Source: Planctomycetales bacterium 71-10
GTDB lineage: Bacteria; Planctomycetota; Planctomycetia; Isosphaerales; Isosphaeraceae
Reading direction: 5' to 3'
Assembly (NCBI GenBank): GCA_001898385.1
Contig: MKTT01000111.1
Coordinates: 1 to 64,000 of the forward strand
Length of the DNA stretch: 64,000 nt
How positions within the stretch are numbered: position 1 is the stretch's first letter; each line of letters opens with the position of its first letter. Shown in pieces: positions 1 through 8,357 of the stretch. Below the pieces are notes generated by a model. That model was not told the DNA's origin, searched no databases, and saw nothing but the letters and a program-made list of their open reading frames with translations. A program made the position numbers and the translations under genes.

Positions 1-110
1 GATTCGCCACGAGATATGAGAAACTGAAGGACGTCTACCTCGGCGTGGCCCGCCTCGTCTTCGGATTCATCCACGTCCGCAAGCTCGCTGAAACCGTCAA
101 CACGGCCTAA
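1..110 (+). CDS. IS5-family transposase, C-terminal end (partial)
   Basis: The open frame entering from the left edge encodes about 36 residues ending in TAA at 108-110. It contains 'RFATRYEKLKDVYLGVARL', which matches the usual C-terminal tail of IS5-group DDE transposases (FATRYDKLA...). The catalytic part is outside the window. The terminal inverted repeat should lie just after the stop, but it cannot be confirmed without the left end. It sits directly upstream of the phage packaging genes, so an insertion sequence has probably entered the prophage. Confidence 0.65.
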   Translation, partial: FATRYEKLKDVYLGVARLVFGFIHVRKLAETVNTA

Positions 111-112
111 CG

Positions 113-385
113 ATGACTGACTGCCTTTACAACGTCATGCGATGCCTGGCTATCGAAGACCCCGCCTATTACCTAGCATCGATCGCCGAAGACGAGTGGT
201 TGGAAGCGGTCTGTCCGCTCTGGGAATATGACGGAGTCTGGCAGACCAATCGAACCCGGAAGCGAATGCCCAAGAGAGTAAGTGGCTGGCGTTCCTGCGA
301 AACCTGGGTCGAAGGCGAGAAGAAGTGCCCGAGATGTGGTAATCGACCTCACAAGAATAAGAACACAGACAAACACACACACTAA
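113..385 (+). CDS. Small hypothetical protein with a CxxC pair
   Basis: This 90-residue frame starts two bases after the transposase stop. It has a 'KKCPRCGNRPHK' zinc-knuckle-like motif near the C-terminus and a very basic, histidine-rich tail. I recognise no family. It could be a small phage protein disturbed by the insertion sequence, or a chance open frame; part of it may be the insertion-sequence end. The overlapping frame on the other strand looks less protein-like. Confidence 0.3.
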   Translation: MTDCLYNVMRCLAIEDPAYYLASIAEDEWLEAVCPLWEYDGVWQTNRTRKRMPKRVSGWRSCETWVEGEKKCPRCGNRPHKNKNTDKHTH

Positions 386-468
386 AGAAGAAGAAGGGTA
401 GGGGGGCCGAAAATGTTGGATTGCCCATCTTGCCCAGACCGTAGCGGCCCCTTCACACGCATTAGCAT

Positions 469-786
469 TTGATTTTGACCTTGATTCCTTATCGCGACGA
501 CCGACCGAAGCACGCTCCCGTGTACCAGCCTCCCGCCCGCATCAGCGAAGCGAAGAAGGAACGGCGGAAGCTGTACAACTCGATCGCCTGGAAGCGTTTG
601 AGAGCCCTCAAATTGGCCCAAGACGCCCTCTGCGAGAAATGTTTGGCCGCCGGGAAGGTCGTTCCTGGGGAACACGTTCACCACGTCGAGAAATTGTCCG
701 ATCGTCCGGACCTGGCCCTGACCCTCGACAACCTACAAACCCTCTGTGCTCCGTGCCACAACACATTGAGCAGTAAAGGATTTTGA
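469..786 (+). CDS. HNH endonuclease, phage packaging-associated
   Basis: This 105-residue protein has the HNH nuclease layout: a basic N-terminal part, a CxxC pair (CEKC, about residue 61), the HH of 'EHVHHVEKL', and a second CxxC in 'LCAPCHN'. HNH proteins next to terminase genes are common in HK97-type phages and are known to help the terminase cut DNA. The start shown is TTG; in-frame TTGs a few codons later are possible. The gene ends one base before the terminase small subunit ATG, so the two are probably co-transcribed. Confidence 0.85.
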   Translation: MILTLIPYRDDRPKHAPVYQPPARISEAKKERRKLYNSIAWKRLRALKLAQDALCEKCLAAGKVVPGEHVHHVEKLSDRPDLALTLDNLQTLCAPCHNTLSSKGF

Positions 787-787
787 C

Positions 788-1201
788 ATGGCAGGCCGAC
801 ATCCGAAACCCCGACAACTGAGCGATGAATTCGCCGGTGCCCCTCCGAAGCCCGCCACCGTGGCCCGAGATGAGGAAGCCAACGCCCTCTGGGACTATTT
901 GTGCGGCGAATTGACCTCCCAACGGGTCCTCAGCCCTGTCGACGGCCCCGCCCTCACGGCTCTTTGCACGGCCTACTCTCGGCTCATCGCCGTCCGATCG
1001 AAGCTGGAAGGGGGCGAACTGATCACGGTCAACAAGTCCAGCGGGGCATCGAAGGCCAACCCCTTACTGGCAGTCGAGTCCAGTTTGGCCCGCGACGTCA
1101 TCAAGTACACGGCCTCTCTGGGACTTAACCCGATAGCAAGAGCCAAGATCCAGCATTTGAGCAGTCCAGAGGACGACGACGGTTGGGATGACGACGACTG
1201 A
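788..1201 (+). CDS. Terminase small subunit (P27 family)
   Basis: The 137-residue protein matches the P27-type small terminase pattern: N-terminal 'GRHPKP', a central helical region with 'LTALCTAYSRL', then 'NPLLAVESSLARD' and 'LGLNPIARAKI'. It recognises phage DNA for packaging and partners the large subunit. It ends in an acidic tail (EDDDGWDDDD) and overlaps the large-subunit start by 14 bases, which suggests translational coupling. An AAAGGA ribosome-binding sequence lies just upstream of the ATG. Confidence 0.9.
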   Translation: MAGRHPKPRQLSDEFAGAPPKPATVARDEEANALWDYLCGELTSQRVLSPVDGPALTALCTAYSRLIAVRSKLEGGELITVNKSSGASKANPLLAVESSLARDVIKYTASLGLNPIARAKIQHLSSPEDDDGWDDDD

Positions 1202-2849
1202 CATAAACTCTTTCGACCCCCTCATCACCGAGGCCGACCGCTACGCACTCGCACTGGGATTCGTCTTCGATCCGGCAAAGGCCGATAAGCCCGTACGCTG
1301 GATGGAGAAGCATTGCAAACTGTCGATCGGCGAGGATAACGGCCAATCCCTCCTGCTACTCGACTGGCAACGCCATCTGACATGGAGGCTATTCGGATGG
1401 GTTCACAAGGATACGGGCCTTCGACGGCACAGAGAGGTGTTTTGTGAGATCCCGAAGAAGAACGGAAAGTCGACCTATCTCTCGGCCTTCGTGCTCTATC
1501 TGCTGACCAAGGACGGGGAGAATCGTCCCAAGATCCACTTGAACGCCACCGAGAAGGATCAAGCAGCCCTCATTTGGGAAGAAGCAGACCAGATGATCAA
1601 GGCCAGCCCAGCACTGGCGAAGCGGCTCGAATCCCGCGAGTTCTACAAGGACATCAAATTTCGCGAGAACTCGGGCCACATCAAGACCCAGAGTCGAGAG
1701 ATCGACGGCAAGGACGGCGGCAACGTCTCATGCGTCTGCTTTGATGAGTTGCACCGCTTCACCGGCCGATGGGGAAGGGACGCTTGGCAGGTCTACGCCG
1801 GGGCGGGGGCACGAAGATCCCAGCCGCTCAAAATCAGCATCAGCACGGCCGGCTACGACCGTCTTTCGGTCATGTGGGAGCAGCACACGCGGGCCTGGAA
1901 CGTCATCGAAGGGCGGATCAAGGAAGATGTCCACCTGCTACCCGTCATCTACGGCCCCAAGCCCGACGAACAGGTAGACCCGCACGACCCCGCCGTCTGG
2001 CACAGGATGAATCCGGCCCTCGGCAACGGCATGTCGATCGAGGGATTCCGAGCGGATTACGAAGCCGCCCGCTACTCGCCCGAGTCGTTCAACTACTGGC
2101 AGAGGACCCGGGTCAACATCTGGACCCAGGACGCCAAGCGATTCGTGGATCAGGACCAGTGGGAAGTGTGTGGGAAGGTTGCTCGACGATCCATCGAAGA
2201 GGTTTTGACCAGTGGAGACATGATATTCGCCGGGTTCGACCTGGCCACCAAGAACGACCTTGTTTCATGGGTGGAGATCGCCGGCAACCTCGACGACGGG
2301 ATTGATGTCTGGTGCCACTGCTGGTTGCCGGAAGAGACGGCCGTCGCCAAGCAAAAGACGGTTGGGACTCCCTATTTGCAGTGGGCCAAGGACGGATGGT
2401 TGACTCTGACCCCCGGTTCCCGGATCGACGAAAACATCATCATAAAGTATGCGATCGAGTCCTACGAACGCCTCCATTACCGGATGGCTTACGGCGACTA
2501 CTATCACGCCCCCACCTTCTCGGGCGGCCTGACGAACAACGGCCTCCCCCACACGATCGTAAGGTCCGGGCCCATCACCCTGAACGGTCCTACGCGATGG
2601 TTGGACACGCTGATCGCCGGTGGGAAGGTCAGACATGCCAACAATCCCCTGCTCACATGGTCGGCGTCGAACGCGGTGACGGAGCGGGACAGCAACGACA
2701 ACATCAAGATCAGCCGAGATAAATCGCACGCGAAAATCGACCCGATGGCCGGTCTGGTGAACGCGATCATCGGCCTGATAGATCACAAGATCGGCAAACT
2801 GGAAGAGACGAAGACGATCACCCCCGAAATGGCGAGACTGATTTGGTAA
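1188..2849 (+). CDS. Terminase large subunit (HK97 type)
   Basis: This 553-residue protein is the DNA-packaging motor and nuclease. The N-terminal ATPase has a variant Walker A 'PKKNGKST' near residue 89 and a Walker B 'CFDELH' near residue 184. The C-terminal nuclease domain begins near residue 349 with 'GFDLATKNDL', which carries the first metal-binding aspartate, and continues with 'AYGDYYHAP'. Length and layout fit the Terminase_1 family found with HK97-type portals. The stop TAA overlaps the portal ATG by one base. Confidence 0.96.
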   Translation: MTTTDINSFDPLITEADRYALALGFVFDPAKADKPVRWMEKHCKLSIGEDNGQSLLLLDWQRHLTWRLFGWVHKDTGLRRHREVFCEIPKKNGKSTYLSAFVLYLLTKDGENRPKIHLNATEKDQAALIWEEADQMIKASPALAKRLESREFYKDIKFRENSGHIKTQSREIDGKDGGNVSCVCFDELHRFTGRWGRDAWQVYAGAGARRSQPLKISISTAGYDRLSVMWEQHTRAWNVIEGRIKEDVHLLPVIYGPKPDEQVDPHDPAVWHRMNPALGNGMSIEGFRADYEAARYSPESFNYWQRTRVNIWTQDAKRFVDQDQWEVCGKVARRSIEEVLTSGDMIFAGFDLATKNDLVSWVEIAGNLDDGIDVWCHCWLPEETAVAKQKTVGTPYLQWAKDGWLTLTPGSRIDENIIIKYAIESYERLHYRMAYGDYYHAPTFSGGLTNNGLPHTIVRSGPITLNGPTRWLDTLIAGGKVRHANNPLLTWSASNAVTERDSNDNIKISRDKSHAKIDPMAGLVNAIIGLIDHKIGKLEETKTITPEMARLIW

Positions 2850-4066
2850 TGGGATTACTCGACAAACTATTAAGACGGACGGAAGCCAAGAACACGCCCA
2901 GCATAACCGATCCGAATTGGCGGGCCATCCTATCGAACGGGGGCCAGGTCTACGGGCCGAACGACAGCGGTGCCTTCATCAACTCGGCGAACGCCATGAC
3001 CCTGAGCGTGGTCCTGGCTGGGGTCCGTGGGCTCGCCAACGATTACGGCCAGATCCCCATTCGGCTCGTCAAGCAGACGGACAAGGGGGACGTTCCCGCG
3101 AAGGACCATCGGTGTTACGGGCTTTTCGAGCGAAGCCCCGACGGCGTCACCTCTCCCATCCAGTTCAAATCCGCGATGATCCTGCACCGCACTCTCTACG
3201 GGTCGGCCTACCTGGAAATCGTGAACTACGGGGATGGTCGCACTCGTCTTCAACTCCTCAATCCGAGGGAGACAAGGGCCGAACTCGACGCCCAAAACCA
3301 ACTCTACTACGTCAACGCCGGAAATCACCTGCCCGCCGAGAAGGTCATTCACATCGCCGGTGTGGGATTCGACGGGATCTCGGGCTACAACGCGATCAAC
3401 CTTTGCAGGCAGACGCTCGGCCTCACGCAAGTCCTGGAGACCTACGCGGCGGCGTTTATGAAGAACGGGGCCAAGAGTTCGGGGGTCCTGAAAACCTCTC
3501 CTGCTTACACGCCAGAGGCCCGAAAACAGTTGCTCGACGACTGGAAGGAGATGACGGAAGGTAAGGGGTCGCAAGGCTCGACGGCCATCCTCCCTCCCGA
3601 CGCCGACTATCGCCAGATCAGCGTGAATCCTGCGGCCGCCCAAATGCTCGAAAGCCGCAAATTCCAGATCTACGAGATTTGTCGCGTCATCGGCATACCA
3701 CCGAACCGCGTCGGCGAGCTTGACGGCTACAACTATGGTGCGGTCGAGAGTGAGAATCTTCTTTACTTGCAGACCACGTTAGGGCCGATCGCCGAAGGCG
3801 TGGAACAGATGCTCAACCTGAAACTGCTCACGGAGCAGGAACAGTCCGACGGGTTGACCTTCAAGCATGACTTTTCGATCTTGCTGAAGACCGATGCGGC
3901 CACTCGCACGGCGATGAAGGTGGCGATGTTCGATCGAGGGGTCATTTCCGGTAATCAATGGGCGATCTCCGAGAATTATCCAGCATACGACAACGGAGAC
4001 AGACGCTATGTACCTTTAAACATGGGGGATGCGAATGGCGGGCAAGACATTTCAACGAACTCTTGA
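2849..4066 (+). CDS. Phage portal protein (HK97 type)
   Basis: The 405-residue protein forms the ring at the capsid vertex through which DNA passes. Family features are 'NAMTLSVVLAGVRGLANDYGQIP' split across residues 45-75, the stem region with 'GISGYNAINLCRQTLGLT', and 'EICRVIGIPPNRVGELDGYNYG' near residue 280. I chose the ATG at 2849, which overlaps the terminase stop, rather than the TTG at 2843. The last 38 bases overlap the protease gene. Confidence 0.96.
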   Translation: MGLLDKLLRRTEAKNTPSITDPNWRAILSNGGQVYGPNDSGAFINSANAMTLSVVLAGVRGLANDYGQIPIRLVKQTDKGDVPAKDHRCYGLFERSPDGVTSPIQFKSAMILHRTLYGSAYLEIVNYGDGRTRLQLLNPRETRAELDAQNQLYYVNAGNHLPAEKVIHIAGVGFDGISGYNAINLCRQTLGLTQVLETYAAAFMKNGAKSSGVLKTSPAYTPEARKQLLDDWKEMTEGKGSQGSTAILPPDADYRQISVNPAAAQMLESRKFQIYEICRVIGIPPNRVGELDGYNYGAVESENLLYLQTTLGPIAEGVEQMLNLKLLTEQEQSDGLTFKHDFSILLKTDAATRTAMKVAMFDRGVISGNQWAISENYPAYDNGDRRYVPLNMGDANGGQDISTNS

Positions 4067-4661
4067 TTCGGCCGATCTCCGAATACGGTCGGATGAGCAG
4101 GGGGGCCCGGTCGTCTTGTCCGGATACGCCGTCCGCTATGAAGACCAGATCGTCCTTTACGACAGCCCTAACTACCGGGTCACGGAAACCATCAAACGCG
4201 GGGCATGCCGGACGGCGGTCGAGAGCGGCCAGGACGTGCGATTCCTCATCGATCACAATTCATCCTTGTTGCTCGGTCGGACTCGTGCCGGAACCCTCCT
4301 GCTCAGAGATGACCCGGAGGGCTTGTGGTTCGAGGTGACGTTGCCGGATACCCAGGTTGCACGAGATTTGGCCGAGAATATCCGCTTGAAGAACGTCGAT
4401 CAGATGAGTTTCTCCTTCATCCCTCGAAGCGGCGGTGAGTCGTCGAAGACCAGAAGCGAGAGCGGTAGGGCCATCAGGGACGACGAGTATACGGACCTCG
4501 ATTTATACGACGTGAGTGCCGTGACCTTCCCTGCTTACAAGAATACGACCATTGGATTCAAGAATCGTTCGAGTGAGTTCGAGAAAGCGGCCTGGTTGGC
4601 CGAGCGTAGCGAGAAATTTGCGAAAATTGAAATGGGCCGCGAGGCCCGGAAAGTGAAATGA
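4029..4661 (+). CDS. Prohead maturation protease (HK97 gp4 family)
   Basis: This 210-residue serine protease of the S78 type trims the capsid protein during head maturation. 'RFLIDHNSSLLLGRT' carries the likely catalytic His76, and 'QMSFSFIP' carries the likely catalytic Ser127; both motifs are typical of the family. It lies between portal and major capsid, as in HK97. Two in-frame ATGs (4029, 4035) are possible starts; both lie inside the portal gene. Confidence 0.95.
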   Translation: MRMAGKTFQRTLDSADLRIRSDEQGGPVVLSGYAVRYEDQIVLYDSPNYRVTETIKRGACRTAVESGQDVRFLIDHNSSLLLGRTRAGTLLLRDDPEGLWFEVTLPDTQVARDLAENIRLKNVDQMSFSFIPRSGGESSKTRSESGRAIRDDEYTDLDLYDVSAVTFPAYKNTTIGFKNRSSEFEKAAWLAERSEKFAKIEMGREARKVK

Positions 4662-4664
4662 GAT

Positions 4665-5954
4665 ATGGAACTAACAGTCTTCCAAGCCAATTATGATGAA
4701 GCATACAAGCGGTTCAGCGACCTGAAGGCCGGCGTAGACGCCTCCGAGTCTCCCACCGCCGATGATTACAAATCCCTCGACGAAGCCGCCGACGCCGTCG
4801 AAGTCGCCGAGCGGAGCCTTGACGAAGCCCGCCATCGGGCCGACCGCCACGCCGAGCTTGAGAAGCGGCGGGCCAACCGTTCCGACCGCATCGGAGCCCC
4901 CGCCATCCTGCGGAGCGACAAGCCTGAGTATTCGATCTTCCGGGCGTTGAAGGGTGCCTTGGCGATGCGAGAGGGCAAACCATTCACCGGGTATGAGGCC
5001 GAAGTCCATCAGGACATGCTCAGTCGCCACTCGGGTCAGGCCCAAGGCGGCGTCTTCATCCCTTTCAGCACAGTCCTCCAAAGCCGCTCGATCAACACCA
5101 CGAACGCGGCCGGTCTCGTCACGACCAATCAGTCTTCGAGCCTCATCGACGCCCTTCGGGCCAACCTGATCACCCGGCAACTGGGCGTCACGGTCATGTC
5201 CGGGCTGAACGGCACCGTCAGCATCCCTCGCAAGCAAGCCGGGACCGTGGCGTGGGTGGCCGAGGGGACCAATCCCACCGACCAAACCCTGAACGTCGAT
5301 GCCCTCAACCTGACCCCCAAGGCCCTGACCGCCACCTACAACATCACCCGCCACATGCTCAATCAGACCTCTTACGACGTCGAGCTACTGGCGGAAACCG
5401 ACCTGGTCAAAGCGGCCACCACCGAACTCGATCGCGTCGTCCAGGTGGGGTCCGGTACGTCGAACCAGCCTCGCGGCATCACCAACACCAGCGGCGTGGG
5501 TCAGATCAACAACGGGGCCAACGGCGGGGCTCCTACATGGGCCCAGATCTACGCCATGATCTCGCCCGTCGACTCGGCCAACGCCAACAGCGACAAGCGT
5601 GGCTTCGCCGTCACCCCTCAGCTTCTAGCCAAGCTGGCAACCACCCCGAAAGCCGCCAACACCGCCGCTTTCATCTACGACAACCAAGCCTTCGGCGTCG
5701 CCGGCTACCCCATCCTGTCGACTTCCAACCTGCCCGCGAATACCGGGAAGGGCACCGGGACCAACCTCAGCACCGGGATCTACGGCAACTGGTCGGACGC
5801 CATCCTCGGCATCTGGGGCGACGGCATCGAGGTTCTAGTCGACCCCTTCTCCAACGGCCCGGCCAACATCAAGGTCAGCGTGTACGTCCTCGCGGACGTG
5901 GGCGTTCGTCAGCCCGCCGCTTTCTGCTTCTGCTCCGATTTCTCAACCGTCTAA
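4665..5954 (+). CDS. Major capsid protein (HK97 gp5 fold)
   Basis: The 429-residue protein builds the icosahedral head. The first 80 or so residues are charged and helical ('EAADAVEVAERSLDEARHRA'), the N-terminal scaffolding part (delta domain) that HK97 phages remove with the prohead protease. The cut is probably near residues 80-110, though the site cannot be read directly. The rest carries the capsid fold, with 'GGVFIPFSTVL', 'TVSIPRKQAGTVAWVAEG' and 'NPTDQTLNVDALNLTPKAL' as the usual strand and E-loop region, and a C-terminal 'DVGVRQPAAF'. An uninterrupted capsid gene argues that the prophage head module is intact. Confidence 0.95.
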   Translation: MELTVFQANYDEAYKRFSDLKAGVDASESPTADDYKSLDEAADAVEVAERSLDEARHRADRHAELEKRRANRSDRIGAPAILRSDKPEYSIFRALKGALAMREGKPFTGYEAEVHQDMLSRHSGQAQGGVFIPFSTVLQSRSINTTNAAGLVTTNQSSSLIDALRANLITRQLGVTVMSGLNGTVSIPRKQAGTVAWVAEGTNPTDQTLNVDALNLTPKALTATYNITRHMLNQTSYDVELLAETDLVKAATTELDRVVQVGSGTSNQPRGITNTSGVGQINNGANGGAPTWAQIYAMISPVDSANANSDKRGFAVTPQLLAKLATTPKAANTAAFIYDNQAFGVAGYPILSTSNLPANTGKGTGTNLSTGIYGNWSDAILGIWGDGIEVLVDPFSNGPANIKVSVYVLADVGVRQPAAFCFCSDFSTV

Positions 5955-5972
5955 TCAAAAGGATAAACAACA

Positions 5973-6116
5973 ATGAAAGTCAAACTCAAAGAAGGCCGCG
6001 TTTACAACCAAGTCGCCTACGATCCCGGTGCCATCGTCGATGTCGATCCGGAAGAGGGGGCTTACCTACTCAAGACAGGTGCGGCCGTCGAACCAGACGC
6101 CAAACCTGCCAAGTAA
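5973..6116 (+). CDS. Small phage protein after the capsid gene (47 residues)
   Basis: ATG at 5973 follows an AAAGGATA ribosome-binding sequence and gives 47 residues beginning MKVKLKEGRVYNQVAYDPGA and ending AAVEPDAKPAK at TAA 6114-6116. Many tailed phages have a short basic-to-acidic protein of this type next to the capsid gene, with 'YD-G-IVDVD-EEG-YLL-TGAA'. The role is unknown; a head-decoration or capsid-stabilising role is only a guess. It is followed at once by an intrinsic terminator. Confidence 0.75.
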   Translation: MKVKLKEGRVYNQVAYDPGAIVDVDPEEGAYLLKTGAAVEPDAKPAK

Positions 6117-6121
6117 TCAGT

Positions 6122-6143
6122 GGGGGCCCTTCGGGGCCCTTTT
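6122..6143 (+). terminator. Intrinsic terminator with TTCG tetraloop
   Basis: A GGGCCC stem (6124-6129) pairs with GGGCCC (6134-6139) across a TTCG loop, extended by G-U pairs and followed by TTTT. The C(UUCG)G loop is exceptionally stable. It lies six bases after the small gene and about 70 bases before the connector start, so it would separate capsid from connector expression or act as a partial terminator. Confidence 0.75.
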
Positions 6144-6213
6144 CTCCTCATGCATGAAGCCATCGATTCCAGAACGAACCAGGCCCATCGGGCAGTCCAG
6201 AAAGGCCCCGCCA

Positions 6214-6741
6214 GTGAAATTGGAAGTCATCAACCCCCCGACCGTCGAACCGCTCTCCCTGGGGCTGGTCAAGCAGCACTGCCGGGTGTGGGCGGACCTG
6301 ACGGAAGAGGACGAGTTGATCGACTTCTACCTCGCTTCCGCGAGAGGTTGGCTTGAGGGCGTCACTGCCCGTGCCTTGATCACTCAGACCCTTCGGGAAA
6401 CCCGCACCGTCACCGATGGAGGCACCGTCAGGCTACTCAGGGCCCCCGTCCAAGAGATCCTGACCGTAAACGGCGAGTCTATCGGGCTTCCAAAGTTGGA
6501 GGGTGAGGCCACGCTGACCGGCCTGCCGGCTGGTTCCGAGGTCATCATCGAGTACAGGGCTGGATTCGGCGACGATCCCGAAGACGTGCCCGCACACACC
6601 CGTCATGCCCTCCTGCTCATCGTGGGCCTCTCCTACGAACAGAGGACTCCCATTAGCAGCCAGACCGTGAACGAGGTGCCGAACTACCTGCAAAACCTGA
6701 TCGCTCGGCTGTCGTGGGGTGGAGAACTACCGCCATGCTGA
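6214..6741 (+). CDS. Head-tail connector protein (gp6-like)
   Basis: From GTG 6214 the 175-residue protein starts 'VKLEVINPPTVEPLSLGL', the normal beginning of the phage connector family that forms the ring below the portal. It continues with 'HCRV', 'ELIDFYLASARGWLEGVTARALITQTLR' (split) and 'FGDDPEDVPAHTRHALLLIVG', all family hallmarks. GAAAGG lies about 11 bases upstream of the GTG. An ATG at 6154 is possible but would add unrelated sequence close to the terminator. The stop overlaps the next gene's ATG. Confidence 0.88.
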   Translation: MKLEVINPPTVEPLSLGLVKQHCRVWADLTEEDELIDFYLASARGWLEGVTARALITQTLRETRTVTDGGTVRLLRAPVQEILTVNGESIGLPKLEGEATLTGLPAGSEVIIEYRAGFGDDPEDVPAHTRHALLLIVGLSYEQRTPISSQTVNEVPNYLQNLIARLSWGGELPPC

Positions 6742-7067
6742 CCGCCGGTGAAATGAAACACGTCGTCGAGTACATCGAGGATGAGCCTAACGGCAGAGGC
6801 ACCTCCGGTGGGGTTATAAGTACGCCTGTCGTCCGTTGGACCGGATGGGCTGCCTTGCGTCCACTATCAATGCGAGAGGTGTTAGCGGGGGGTGGTCAAC
6901 AAGCCGAGTCCACTCACAGATTGGCCATACGCTACAGGCCGGGCGTCAAGCCTACCGGGCGGTTCAAGCTCGTGGGCACCGACCGCGTCTTTGAGATCGT
7001 GTCCATCCTGAACACGGAAGAGAGGAACGTCGAACTGGTCATCCTCGCCATCGAGAGGGGAGGCTAG
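6735..7067 (+). CDS. Head closure / head-tail joining protein (SPP1 gp16-like)
   Basis: This 110-residue protein resembles small beta-barrel head-tail joining proteins: 'VVEYIEDEPNGRGTSGGV' at the N-terminus, 'RWTGWAALRPLSMREVLAGG' in the middle, then 'HRLAIRYRPGVKPTGRF' and 'FEIVSILNTEERNVELVILA'. It closes the portal-connector channel and joins the tail. I chose the ATG at 6735 because it overlaps the preceding stop; an ATG at 6714 would add only seven residues. Confidence 0.88.
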   Translation: MLTAGEMKHVVEYIEDEPNGRGTSGGVISTPVVRWTGWAALRPLSMREVLAGGGQQAESTHRLAIRYRPGVKPTGRFKLVGTDRVFEIVSILNTEERNVELVILAIERGG

Positions 7068-7069
7068 AC

Positions 7070-7549
7070 ATGCCCTTTGGAAGTCTACGACCATGGGGAA
7101 GCAAAAGCCCCTTTGGCAGCCTGACCGGCGTTAGTCCACCTCCTGCTAATCGTCCTACTTGCCTCCGCGAAGCCATTTTCTATCTTTTGTCTCACAATAA
7201 TGAGTTGACCGCCGACAGAATTCACCCCAATGGGCTTCCGCAAAATCCCGTATATCCTGCGATTACAACTTTGTGGATCGGGGGATGGGATGGCAGGAAC
7301 TATGCCGGTCGGTCCCACTCCTCGAACCGCCTCCGCATCGCGTGCTGGGCCCAGTCTCCCGAGGACTTGACAGCCCTCTCGCTCGCCGTCAAATCCGCCC
7401 TCACCGACTATTCGGGTTGGGTAGGGCTCGTCCACATCGCGGATTGTTGGTTGGTCAACGAAATCGACCTCCAAATCACGCCATCGGGCGGCAAGTCCAC
7501 TTGGCTCTGTCAGACGATTCTAGATTTTCAAATTATTTCACAGGAATAA
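7070..7549 (+). CDS. Tail terminator-like protein (DUF3168-like)
   Basis: The 159-residue protein has the pattern of phage neck or tail-terminator proteins: 'LREAIFYLLSHNNELTADRI', 'NPVYPAITTLWIGG', 'RLRIACWAQSPEDLTALSLA' and a C-terminal 'LCQTILDFQIISQE'. The position just before the tail tube gene fits a ring that caps the tail. Its first 25 residues ('FGSLRPWGSKSPFGSLTG') are unusual for the family. Confidence 0.75.
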   Translation: MPFGSLRPWGSKSPFGSLTGVSPPPANRPTCLREAIFYLLSHNNELTADRIHPNGLPQNPVYPAITTLWIGGWDGRNYAGRSHSSNRLRIACWAQSPEDLTALSLAVKSALTDYSGWVGLVHIADCWLVNEIDLQITPSGGKSTWLCQTILDFQIISQE

Positions 7550-7552
7550 ATC

Positions 7553-7975
7553 ATGCCAGTTTACACAAATAGCGGAATCACCCTCGGCATCGACAAGACG
7601 GGGAGCGGGACATACACCGCCATCTCCGGAATCACGAACATCCAACCCCCGCAAGAGAGCGTTGCCGAAGTCGACACGACCAACTACGCCAGTGCAAAGG
7701 CCGAAAGCCGTGGAGGTCTGGGCGATCCCGGGAGTGCGACCGTCGACATTCAGTTCGATCCCGCCGACGCCAATCACGCCTATCTCCAGGTCAACCAAGG
7801 CGTTACCAAGAACTGGCAGATCACGATGCCGGGCACCCAAGATTTGACCATCGAATTCGCCGGCTACATCACCGGATGGTCCCCCAATTTGAACGCCCGG
7901 GGCGAGGTCGTCACCAGTCAATTTACCATCAAAGCAAGTGGCGTCGTCACCTACGAACTTGAAAGCGGGAGTTGA
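7553..7975 (+). CDS. Major tail tube protein
   Basis: This 140-residue protein begins 'MPVYTNSGITLGIDKTG' and contains 'VAEVDTTNYASA', 'GDPGSATVDIQFDPAD', 'WQITMPGTQDLTIEFAGYITGW' (split) and 'FTIKASGVVTYE', the beta-sandwich pattern of siphophage tail tube subunits. It precedes the chaperone pair, the standard arrangement. Confidence 0.9.
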   Translation: MPVYTNSGITLGIDKTGSGTYTAISGITNIQPPQESVAEVDTTNYASAKAESRGGLGDPGSATVDIQFDPADANHAYLQVNQGVTKNWQITMPGTQDLTIEFAGYITGWSPNLNARGEVVTSQFTIKASGVVTYELESGS

Positions 7976-7978
7976 TCC

Positions 7979-8320
7979 ATGATTATTGCAAACAAGGCCG
8001 ATTTTTTCGCCGTAGTGCCCACCCTCAGAGAGAGCGAAATCGTCATCCCCGGAACCGACAAGAAAGTTCGGCTGCGAGAGATGACCGTAGGGCGGCGAAT
8101 CGAGTATGAGCGACTGGCGAAGGACAAGAGCGAAGGGGAAATGGCAACCCTCCTGCTAATATCTTCCGCCGTAGACATGGACGGCAACCCCCTATTCTCC
8201 CATGAGGACGTCGATGCCCTCAACTCCCTCTCGTTGAACATATTTCCGCCATTCATGAAGGCCCTCGAAGAGTTGAATTCCCTGTCCGTCGAAGCCGTTG
8301 AGGACGGTGAAAAAAAATGA
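7979..8320 (+). CDS. Tail assembly chaperone, upstream frame (G-like)
   Basis: The 113-residue protein lies between tail tube and tape measure, where siphophages encode the G and GT chaperones that hold the tape measure during tail assembly. It contains 'KVRLREMTVGRRIEYERLA' and ends in a lysine run encoded by eight A's (8310-8317) followed directly by TGA. That run allows a -1 slip into the next frame, giving a G-T fusion. Identification is by position and layout more than by sequence. Confidence 0.8.
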   Translation: MIIANKADFFAVVPTLRESEIVIPGTDKKVRLREMTVGRRIEYERLAKDKSEGEMATLLLISSAVDMDGNPLFSHEDVDALNSLSLNIFPPFMKALEELNSLSVEAVEDGEKK

Positions 8321-8357
8321 GAGAAAGCGAGGTTGAGCTTTTCACGTTCCGCCTCGC
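8310..8357 (+). promoter_or_regulatory. Programmed -1 ribosomal frameshift site
   Basis: Eight A's at 8310-8317 form an A-AAA-AAA slippery heptamer in the correct frame (GAA AAA AAA TGA). Nine bases downstream GCGAGG (8327-8332) pairs perfectly with CCTCGC (8352-8357), a plausible stimulatory hairpin. The following frame is -1 relative to the upstream one, as in lambda G/GT. Confidence 0.75.
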
